A stretch of DNA of 23,501 nt, taken from a virus. The translations under genes and the position numbers were made by a program. Below are positions 14,552 to 22,164 of the stretch, one piece after another. The stretch spans positions 12,579 through 36,079 of IMG/VR virus record IMGVR_UViG_3300030101_004452; one strand, written 5' to 3'. Positions within the stretch are counted from its first letter, which is position 1. The number at the start of each line of letters is the position of its first letter. The notes under the pieces are model-generated. The model did no database searches and was not told the origin of the DNA. It worked only from the letters and a program-made list of their open reading frames with translations.

Positions 14552-15403
14552 ATGGCAACAATAAAAGATTTTACAGAAGCTAAAGCTAGTAACTTGCAAA
14601 GCGGTTTAGGCACACCTGCACCTTATAGTCCAGAAAGAACTCCTATTGATATAGCAAGTCTTGAAAATCTTGAAATGGATTCTGCTAGAAGCGCAGAAGA
14701 AACTGAAGCTTTATTACAATATTTAAGACAAAGACAAAAACAAGCAACTGGGGAAGATGTCGCATTTGCTAAATCTTTAAAAAGCGTTGGTGAAGCTGGT
14801 ATAAAAGGATTGAAAACAAGAAGAGATTTTTTACTAGCTAGAAGAGGTGACCCATCAATTACTTTAAAAGATTTTCTTCTAAGTCCAGAAAAAAGTGCAG
14901 TAGCTATGAAATCTGGAGTTGATAGAATTGTTGCTGAAAAATCCCCTGCAATATCTCTTAAAGAAACTTTTGGACTAGATAAAGAAAGAGGTTTTCAGTT
15001 ATTAAAACCAGCAGAAGAAATTTTACCAGGGGATGCAAGATTAAGTGCAGATACTAGGTCTATGAATATATTAGGTAAGCTTGATGCTAATAAAGCAACC
15101 CCAGAACAAATATCTGAAGCTATGGCTCAAGCTAGAGAAAGATTAGAAGGAACTAAAGAAACTGTTGAAATGGCTAAAGATTTAGGTGCTGGTACAGATA
15201 TGCTAGGTGATGCTAGCGCAAGAGCTAGCACACCTTCTAGCTTAGATATAGCAAAAGATGTGGCAAGTATAGCTACTAAAGGAGCTACCGTTAAAAATTT
15301 AACGTCAATACTTGGTACTGGACTTAGTTTTATTAATCCAATAGCGGGATTAGGAGTAAATCTTCTTGGTACAGCATTGGGAACAAGTAAATATAATAGG
15401 TAA
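14552..15403 (+). CDS. Internal virion / ejection protein candidate A
   Basis: A 283-residue protein, mainly helical, rich in Ala, Ser, Lys and Glu. Helical stretches include SAEETEALLQYLRQRQKQA and EQISEAMAQARERLEG. The C-terminus (about 240-280) is a glycine-rich hydrophobic segment, SILGTGLSFINPIAGLGVN then LLGTAL, which could insert into a membrane or pack against other internal proteins. This combination, and the run of such genes up to the giant protein at 16822, fits phage internal proteins ejected with DNA. There is no conserved enzyme motif. The ribosome site AAGG lies nine bases before ATG. Two GCTAGC palindromes occur near its 3' end. Confidence 0.6.
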   Translation: MATIKDFTEAKASNLQSGLGTPAPYSPERTPIDIASLENLEMDSARSAEETEALLQYLRQRQKQATGEDVAFAKSLKSVGEAGIKGLKTRRDFLLARRGDPSITLKDFLLSPEKSAVAMKSGVDRIVAEKSPAISLKETFGLDKERGFQLLKPAEEILPGDARLSADTRSMNILGKLDANKATPEQISEAMAQARERLEGTKETVEMAKDLGAGTDMLGDASARASTPSSLDIAKDVASIATKGATVKNLTSILGTGLSFINPIAGLGVNLLGTALGTSKYNR

Positions 15404-15408
15404 TAATT

Positions 15409-15861
15409 ATGGCTAAATGGCATCCAGCATCAGGTAAATTTTTTCTTTTTGAAACTCAAGGTTCTAAGCAAGCCAGAAAAGCTAGGGGTGAAATATCAGA
15501 ACAAATATCTACATTAGAACAAAGACTTCCAGAGATAGAACAGTCTTTTGATGTTTTACAATCAGTTCAATCTAGAACACAGCAATTACGTGGACTATCT
15601 GAATTAGAAAATTTTTTAAATAAATCATACGATATAAGAAGACAATCAGAAGTGTCTAGGGGTAGAACAGGCTTTGCTAATGTTGGAACAATGGAAGATA
15701 AGGCAATGGAAAGATTAATAGAGCAAAGACAAAGACAAGCAGAAATGTCTGACATACAAAATCAAATGTCTAATTTAAAATTATCACAAGAAAGAACTAG
15801 AGAAGTAAGAAGTTTACAAGATTTAATATCTAGGTTAGAACTAGAAAAAACAAGTTATTAG
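15409..15861 (+). CDS. Coiled-coil internal virion protein candidate B
   Basis: A 150-residue protein that is almost entirely predicted coiled coil after residue 25: EQISTLEQRLPEIEQSFDVL, then QLRGLSELENFLNK, then RQRQAEMSDIQNQMSN and SLQDLISRLELEK. A Gly-containing break (SRGRTGFANVGTMEDK) divides the two helices. It starts five bases after the preceding stop and ends 13 bases before the next start. Length and position recall the small helical ejection proteins of podoviruses. No catalytic residues are seen. Confidence 0.6.
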   Translation: MAKWHPASGKFFLFETQGSKQARKARGEISEQISTLEQRLPEIEQSFDVLQSVQSRTQQLRGLSELENFLNKSYDIRRQSEVSRGRTGFANVGTMEDKAMERLIEQRQRQAEMSDIQNQMSNLKLSQERTREVRSLQDLISRLELEKTSY

Positions 15862-15874
15862 TTGGAGAAATAGT

Positions 15875-16822
15875 ATGGCTTATAGAGACCCAGTTTTTAA
15901 TGCAAATGTTTTAACTGACCTTTTGGGTAGTTATCTTGATGTAAAAAATAAAGAACGTGAAAAGTATTATCAAGCAGAGCAAAAAAAAGACAAAGATAAA
16001 ACTGTAATTAGACAAGGTGAAGATGGATTTTTATATTATATAAATCCAGGAACTAAAGAAACAAGTAGAGTTTTTGAAAATATGGAAGCAAAACCTTCTA
16101 AACCTACAAAACCAAGTTTAAAAGATATATATGATAAAAATACAGGAGAATCAAAGATAGTAAAAGAGCAAGATGGTATTCTTTATGATTTAAGTACAAA
16201 TGAGACACTAACTTCAGATGAGATAAAAGATTATACATTTAAAGCCCCAACAAAGCCACCGACAGAAACTGTAGGTGATATAAAAACTGGAATTAATATA
16301 TTAGATAATTCTGAAATAAAATATTTTAAAAAAGGTAAAAGTTTTTATTTATTGTCTGAAAATCCAGATACGGCAAAAGCAGATAAGCCTATGACCGCTA
16401 AAGATTGGTCTAATATACGCTTAAAAAAACCAGATGATTCTGAAGAAAAAGAATTAAAAAAAGGAATGCTTTTTTATTTAAAAGGTCAACTAAAACCAGA
16501 ATATTCTAACTATGCTAAAAATTTTGGCGCTCCTAGTTGGAGAAAAGGTACTGATAATTATTTACGTATGCTTGATAAAGAAAGACAACTTATTCAGTTT
16601 AAATTTCCAAAGACTAAAATATATACCGATATAAAAACATTAAGAGAGGAAAATGAGGATTTAAATGACTTTTATAAAACTGATGAAGCTTTAAGAAATC
16701 AATTAAATTTTATGTTTGAACAATCAGTAGACGGAAAAGGTATTCCACCTTATATTTTACACGAAAATGTTTTTGGAAGAGAAAGTGATATGTTAAATTT
16801 ACTTCAATCAACTACTAAGTAA
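15875..16822 (+). CDS. Virion-associated protein with degenerate internal repeats
   Basis: A 315-residue hydrophilic protein. The N-terminal 35 residues form a helix (NVLTDLLGSYLDVKNKEREK). Residues about 40-180 contain at least three degenerate copies of a unit of roughly 40-50 residues with a core like 'K-x-G-x-x-[FI]-[LY]-Y-[LI]' (EDGFLYYINPGT, EQDGILYDLSTNE, KKGKSFYLLSENP), joined by Pro/Lys linkers such as KPSKPTKPS. The C-terminal third is helical. Similar linker repeats occur in marine phage internal proteins. TTGGAGAAA precedes the ATG. I assign no enzyme activity; a role beside the giant ejection protein, with which it overlaps by one base, is inferred from position. Confidence 0.55.
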   Translation: MAYRDPVFNANVLTDLLGSYLDVKNKEREKYYQAEQKKDKDKTVIRQGEDGFLYYINPGTKETSRVFENMEAKPSKPTKPSLKDIYDKNTGESKIVKEQDGILYDLSTNETLTSDEIKDYTFKAPTKPPTETVGDIKTGINILDNSEIKYFKKGKSFYLLSENPDTAKADKPMTAKDWSNIRLKKPDDSEEKELKKGMLFYLKGQLKPEYSNYAKNFGAPSWRKGTDNYLRMLDKERQLIQFKFPKTKIYTDIKTLREENEDLNDFYKTDEALRNQLNFMFEQSVDGKGIPPYILHENVFGRESDMLNLLQSTTK

Positions 16823-19800
16823 TGCAAGACCAAGAATATCAAAATTTAAGCATAGATGAATTTAATGCCTTATTTGCTAAACCAGATGAAGATACTTCTA
16901 ATGATTTGTTGTCTGAGCCAAATATAAATACTTCTATAGAAGAAGAACCAAAAGAAGAAATTACAGAATCTAGACTTTTAAGTATAGATGAGTTTAATGC
17001 TTTTTTCCAAAACTATTCAGAAGAAAAAACTCAGCAAGATGCAGTACAACAGGTTCAGCAAGATACAATACCGCAACAACGAATTGATTTTCCGCTAGAA
17101 GAAACTGTTGCTGAATCTACTCAAGCTCAAATAAGCCCTACTCATCCTATTTCTGATGATATATTAGATTTGGATAGTAGCATTGCTTTTGCAGACCCAG
17201 AAGAGTTATTGCATTCTGAAATAGCAAAAACTGTAGAAGATTCTATGACTCCAGCTCCACAAAAAGAGGCTGTTCCTTATAAAGATGCTATAGAAACAGT
17301 AAGAAAACAATTAGATGGTTTACGCGAGCAAGGAACTTTTCAAGTAGAAAGAAATCCTTTATGGAATGTATCTGGTCAAAATACAGCTAAAATGGCAGAG
17401 CTACTAATTAGTAATCCTGCAAATGTACAAGGAGCTAGACAGAATCTTGGTATTTTTGTACCAGAATATTATACTGAGCCTTTATTAAGTGAAACTGGAT
17501 TTGCAGGTAGAGCTGGAAATTCTTTTATAGAAGGTATGACTATGGGTTATACTATTCAAAGGCCAATAAGAGGCGCTTTAAGCAGAACTGAAGCTGTTGC
17601 TGATGTTGTTGGTCAATTTGCTGGTTTTTATTCTCCTTTTGCAGTTCAATTAAAAGCTGGCCAAGCTATAGTAATGGGAACAACTGCTCAAATAAAAAAA
17701 ATAAAACCTGTCGCTAAATTTATTGATAATATAGTATTAAAAAATAAAAAATTAGCAAGTTTTGGAGAAGGTGCGCTAGCAAATACAGTTGGGTTTAATT
17801 TACACGCACAACTTGGAGCAGATATGGCCGACAAGTCTGTAATTGAAAGAATTAAAACTATTCCAACAAGTGCCTTTCATGCTACATTATTTAGTGGAGT
17901 AGGTTCTTTACAACAATTTGGAAAAATCTCTGCACTTACAGGCGCTTCTTCTGTGACGCTTCTTGGATTTGCAATGGGGCCATATCTTACATTAGATGAA
18001 AATGCTACTGACCAAGAAAAATCAAACGCATTTTCTCAAAGTGTCGCAAATGGTTTATTGTTAGGAACTATGCATTTAAAAGGTACTGCTAGCGAAAAAA
18101 TAGATGGTTTAAAAGATTTTATAAAATCTACTATGCCAGAAACATCAATATCTGGTCAAAGAAAAATGATAGTTGAATCTATTAATTCTGTTTTAAAAAA
18201 TAAAGATATAGAAACAATAGGTAATAATATACGAGAAGGTATAATAGAAGCTAATAAAGTAGCTAAAATAAAAGATATAAGCTTTAAAAATGGAGAACAA
18301 CTTAAACTTGAATTAATAGATATTAAAAAAACTATCAATAATGAAATTGCAAAAGAAAATATTAAAAAATATAAAAAAGAAGTTGTTCCAAAAGAAGACC
18401 CAACTGAAGTTAAAGTAGAACCTAAAGCAGAGCCTAAAGTAAAGTCTAAAGTTAAAAAGAAAAAACAAAAACCTAGATTTGGAAGAGATGAATCTACTAG
18501 AAAAATAAAATCAATGCTAGAAGGCTTAGAAGAACCTTCTGCTAGATATCGATATGATAAATCAATATCGCAATTAATAAGAGATAAGCAATCATATAGA
18601 TATGATTCGTTAGTTCAGCTTACAAAAGATTTAGGAATATATAATCCAAGAAAAAGAGCAAGAGAAGATATTGTAGATTCTCTTGTTGATTACTACAAAA
18701 AGCCTGTTTTAGAATCAAAAAAACCTCCTAAAAAAATAGATGGTTTAAAAATATCTTACGACAATACTGGTAAGATGAAATTAGATATATTTAGTACAAA
18801 AGAGCTAAGACAGATAGCTGAAAAAATTGGAATAAATACTAAAAAATTAAATAGACAAAAAATGCTAGATGCTATAATGAGAGCAGATAGTCAAGGAAAA
18901 GCTAATAAAGACCCTATACCTGCAAAAAAAGAGTCTGAATTAAATGAGATAATGGAAAATGTTGCTTACTATGAAGCAGAAATACTTGGATTATCTAAAA
19001 AAGGAAAAGATTTTACTAATTTAGAAGTTCAACAAAAAAAAGCATCTCTTAGAAGAGCAAAAGAAATAGAAAAAGAAATACGTTCTAAATATGACCCTAA
19101 TAAATCAGAATCTGTTAATGTAGATATTTTCCCAGGAATTAGTTTAGTAAGAGATATATTAAAAGCTAGAAAACAATCTAAAAATGCTAGAAGACCATTA
19201 ACTGATGGTGAGCTAGAAGCAATAGACTCTTTTATAAAAGGAAAAAATGTTACTCCAGAATCTATTGATTTAGCGTTAAAAGCTTTAGCAGAAAAACCAA
19301 TGAGTAAAACTATAAAAGACCAAGGTTTAAACAATGTCGTAACTGAAGTTAGAAAAATTTTTAATCCGCTAGCAGATATGCCTAAGGCACAGCAAGAGCA
19401 GTATTTAGATTTAAGAAATAAGTTTGCAGGACGAAATTATAAAATATCTCAAAAAATAGAAGAATGGGTATCTAATTTTAAAAATTATAGTGAAGAAGAA
19501 TTAAGATTAAGCTATAGAGTTTTAAATGGACAAGCTGATATTAAAGAAATAAAAAATCCAGACCTTGTAAAACAAACTAAATTAATAAGAAGATTGTTTG
19601 ATACTTTTGGTCAAGAGCTTGTAAATAGGGGATTATTAAGTCAAGAAGCTTATGACGGTAAAAAAGGTAATTATCTTACTAGAATTTATTTAAGATATAT
19701 TTTAGATAAAGGTGCAGGTCTTGGCTCTACAACATCTTTGAGTTTAGCTTATAGAAAACAAAGAAAACAATTAAGTCAAGAAGAAAGAGATATACTTGGT

Positions 19801-21747
19801 GAAATAAAAACTCCAGAAAGTCCAACTGAAGTTGGTTTATATAGAACTCTTGGAGATATCACTAAATTTGATTTTTTAAATGCAATAGCATCAAATGAAA
19901 AATTTGTTTTTCAACCTTCAAGACTAACTGTTGACGGTAAAAAATATAGTATTGGTCAAGCTGTAAAAGAAAAAGAAGCTTTACAAGAAGTTTATTTTAA
20001 TGCTGATAATGCTCAAAAACCTGTTATAGAAAGACGAATAAAAATTATAGATAAAGAACTTCAAAAAGCAGAAGGTGTAATGAAAGAGCCTATTGAAGGT
20101 TTTATGCAAATGCCAATAGATAGCAGATATGGGCCTCTTTCTGGAGCTTATGTAAGAAAATCTATTGCAAATGATTTAATACAGAATATTGGGATTAAAA
20201 GTGCCACATTAGGTAAAAGGCTTACTTCATATTGGAAAGCATCAAAAGTTGCAATGAACCCAGCAACTGTAATGAGAAACTTTTTATCAAATCCAGTACA
20301 GTTAAATATGTCTGGAATGAGTTATCAAGATATAGCAAGATTAATGATTTCTGCTCCATTAAAAATGAAAAAAGGAGACATTGATTATATAAATGCTGGT
20401 AAAAATGGTGTATTTGGTGGTACTTGGGCTAAAGCAGAAATAAATGCTTTATTAGAGCAATCAGCAAAATTTAAAAAAGAATATGAAAAAAGTGGTGACT
20501 GGAAAACTGCAATACAAACATTTGGTAAAATAGTTGAAAAACCGATTGCAAAAACTGCTTCAAAAGCTGGTAATTTTTATTCTAAAATTGATGAATATTA
20601 CAAATTTATTAAATATTTACATGGAAAAGAAAAAGGTCTTTCCGATGCAGAGGCTACAAGAGATGCTCAAAAATGGGTTATGGATTACTCATTAGTAAGT
20701 CCTACAGTAAAAGGTTTAAGAGAAAATGCTTTTTTTGCTCCTTTTATTACATATCAAACTAAAATAGCTCCTTTAATTATAGATGCTTTAAATCCAAAAA
20801 CAGATTCAAATCCTATAGCATTAATAGCCCCATATATAGTAGCACAAGCAATAACAGATTATTCTTTTAATAAATTTGATATAAAAGATGAAAGAGAACA
20901 AGAATTACTAAAATTACAAATGGGTAAAAGTATAGTTGAATCAAATGCTCCTATAATTTTACCTTATAAAGATGAACAAGGAAGACCTCAAGCAATTAAT
21001 CTTGAATACGGATTACCTCATGAAGGTGTTGTAAATATGACTAAAAATTTTGTCGATGGAAATGCGTCTGGTGTTGTTAATGCATTAGGACTAACTCCAA
21101 CAGCAATGTTATTATCAGCTTTATATACAGGGACTATACCTACTCAAGATGGCGGGCACATAGAAATATGGAATTCAAGCACTCCACAAGGAGAAAGAAA
21201 TAAAAACTTTTTAAGATATGCATCTGATGTTATACTTCCTGGTTTTCTTAGCTCAAATGGCCCGTTAGTGAATATATTGTCAGATGCAAGTGTAACAAAT
21301 GTTCAACAGACATTAAGTCAAGAATTATCTAAATTTACTGCTTATACATTAAAACCAGCAGATGAAAAAAATTTAATGAAAGCTAATAGTGCTTTTGAGG
21401 CAAAACTGAGGCAAATATCATTAGATGCTAATAAAAAATTTAAAAAAGCAGTAAAAGTTTCTAAAATAACTAATGAAAATTATATAGATACTGAGGAATA
21501 CTTTGAGATACAAAAACAACAAGGGATAAAAATTTTAAAGTTGCATTCAGAAATTTATGGTAATTTAAAATTTAAAACTTCAGAAGGATTAATGACTATG
21601 AAAGAATTAATGGATGTATCTGTTGATAGACTTGAAGAGTTGAGTTATGACAAAAGTAAAATGAATATGAGTTTAGAAAGTCAAATTATGTCTCAAGAAG
21701 AGCTAGAAGGAATGACAAAAGCAAAAGAAAGTGCTAGCACGCCATAA
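16822..21747 (+). CDS. Giant internal virion (ejection) protein, 1641 residues
   Basis: The largest gene here. Residues 9-18 and 53-62 are near-identical motifs LSIDEFNA[LF]F, in an acidic, disordered N-terminus. Residues about 215-400 have Gly/Ala-rich hydrophobic stretches (such as SSVTLLGFAMGPYLTL, near 373-391). Residues 524-556 are a Lys/Pro/Glu linker. Two SAP/HeH-like helix pairs follow (about 594-629, SLVQLTKDLGIYNPRKRARE; about 657-686, STKELRQIAEKIGI). Residues about 1130-1330 resemble the LPD38 type of large polyvalent protein: WKASKVAMNPATVMRNFLSN, and FFAPFITYQTK. It fits the large internal proteins that podoviruses eject into the cell. No transglycosylase, protease or polymerase motif was found. 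It starts in the preceding TAA without a visible ribosome site. Confidence 0.75.
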   Translation: MQDQEYQNLSIDEFNALFAKPDEDTSNDLLSEPNINTSIEEEPKEEITESRLLSIDEFNAFFQNYSEEKTQQDAVQQVQQDTIPQQRIDFPLEETVAESTQAQISPTHPISDDILDLDSSIAFADPEELLHSEIAKTVEDSMTPAPQKEAVPYKDAIETVRKQLDGLREQGTFQVERNPLWNVSGQNTAKMAELLISNPANVQGARQNLGIFVPEYYTEPLLSETGFAGRAGNSFIEGMTMGYTIQRPIRGALSRTEAVADVVGQFAGFYSPFAVQLKAGQAIVMGTTAQIKKIKPVAKFIDNIVLKNKKLASFGEGALANTVGFNLHAQLGADMADKSVIERIKTIPTSAFHATLFSGVGSLQQFGKISALTGASSVTLLGFAMGPYLTLDENATDQEKSNAFSQSVANGLLLGTMHLKGTASEKIDGLKDFIKSTMPETSISGQRKMIVESINSVLKNKDIETIGNNIREGIIEANKVAKIKDISFKNGEQLKLELIDIKKTINNEIAKENIKKYKKEVVPKEDPTEVKVEPKAEPKVKSKVKKKKQKPRFGRDESTRKIKSMLEGLEEPSARYRYDKSISQLIRDKQSYRYDSLVQLTKDLGIYNPRKRAREDIVDSLVDYYKKPVLESKKPPKKIDGLKISYDNTGKMKLDIFSTKELRQIAEKIGINTKKLNRQKMLDAIMRADSQGKANKDPIPAKKESELNEIMENVAYYEAEILGLSKKGKDFTNLEVQQKKASLRRAKEIEKEIRSKYDPNKSESVNVDIFPGISLVRDILKARKQSKNARRPLTDGELEAIDSFIKGKNVTPESIDLALKALAEKPMSKTIKDQGLNNVVTEVRKIFNPLADMPKAQQEQYLDLRNKFAGRNYKISQKIEEWVSNFKNYSEEELRLSYRVLNGQADIKEIKNPDLVKQTKLIRRLFDTFGQELVNRGLLSQEAYDGKKGNYLTRIYLRYILDKGAGLGSTTSLSLAYRKQRKQLSQEERDILGEIKTPESPTEVGLYRTLGDITKFDFLNAIASNEKFVFQPSRLTVDGKKYSIGQAVKEKEALQEVYFNADNAQKPVIERRIKIIDKELQKAEGVMKEPIEGFMQMPIDSRYGPLSGAYVRKSIANDLIQNIGIKSATLGKRLTSYWKASKVAMNPATVMRNFLSNPVQLNMSGMSYQDIARLMISAPLKMKKGDIDYINAGKNGVFGGTWAKAEINALLEQSAKFKKEYEKSGDWKTAIQTFGKIVEKPIAKTASKAGNFYSKIDEYYKFIKYLHGKEKGLSDAEATRDAQKWVMDYSLVSPTVKGLRENAFFAPFITYQTKIAPLIIDALNPKTDSNPIALIAPYIVAQAITDYSFNKFDIKDEREQELLKLQMGKSIVESNAPIILPYKDEQGRPQAINLEYGLPHEGVVNMTKNFVDGNASGVVNALGLTPTAMLLSALYTGTIPTQDGGHIEIWNSSTPQGERNKNFLRYASDVILPGFLSSNGPLVNILSDASVTNVQQTLSQELSKFTAYTLKPADEKNLMKANSAFEAKLRQISLDANKKFKKAVKVSKITNENYIDTEEYFEIQKQQGIKILKLHSEIYGNLKFKTSEGLMTMKELMDVSVDRLEELSYDKSKMNMSLESQIMSQEELEGMTKAKESASTP

Positions 21748-21779
21748 AAATTTTATATAAATTAAAACATAATCAAAGA

Positions 21780-21815
21780 TGTGTCCATGTTAGTTTTCTC
21801 GAGCGGTAAGACACA
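21780..21815 (+). promoter_or_regulatory. 6-bp hairpin upstream of the fibre cassette
   Basis: TGTGTC (21780-21785) and GACACA (21810-21815) pair around a 24-base loop that contains the palindrome CTCGAG. It lies in the only sizeable gap of the late block after 9831, just before a strong ribosome site. No T-run follows. It may be an RNA processing or stability element; a weak CATAAT -10-like site lies at 21768-21773 but has no good -35. Confidence 0.35.
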
Positions 21816-21839
21816 CTTTACAAAAAAAGGAGAATATAT

Positions 21840-22163
21840 ATGGCTATAGACCTTCCAGAATCAGGTGCATTTACAGTAAAAGAAGCTGGTAATGTATCAC
21901 TCGGTCAATCAGGTTCTGCATTATTAGACGATGGAGAATCAGTTTCTAGCTTAGGTGCTAGCAAAGTTGTTGCTATTACTATGTTAGAAGATTGCACATT
22001 CACAACAATGACTCAATCCTCTGCTATAATTACTGGCACAGGTACTAGCACGCATGGAAACTCAGTAACAAGCTCTGACACATTTCCACAAGGTGTTACA
22101 ATTTTTGGTAGTTGGTCTGCTGTTACGCTAGCAGGCGGTCTTTGTATCTGCTATTTAGGTTAA
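21840..22163 (+). CDS. Small beta-rich virion protein, 107 residues
   Basis: A 107-residue Ser/Thr/Gly-rich protein with alternating hydrophobic residues. Its final part, DTFPQGVTIFGSWSAVTLAG then GLCICYLG, matches the endings of short beta proteins often found beside marine phage fibre genes ('FPxGxxIxGxFxxIxLxxGxVIxY'). It could be a tail or capsid decoration protein or part of the fibre complex. The strong AAAAAAAGGAG ribosome site suggests high output. The next gene starts one base after its stop, so the two are probably co-translated. No enzyme motif is present. Confidence 0.7.
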   Translation: MAIDLPESGAFTVKEAGNVSLGQSGSALLDDGESVSSLGASKVVAITMLEDCTFTTMTQSSAIITGTGTSTHGNSVTSSDTFPQGVTIFGSWSAVTLAGGLCICYLG

Positions 22164-22164
22164 A

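Noticed and set aside
15127-15423. 98-residue minus-strand open frame
   Set aside because: It is antisense to the well-supported ejection protein candidate A, has no ribosome site, and its hydrophobic translation is typical of antisense to A/G-rich codons.
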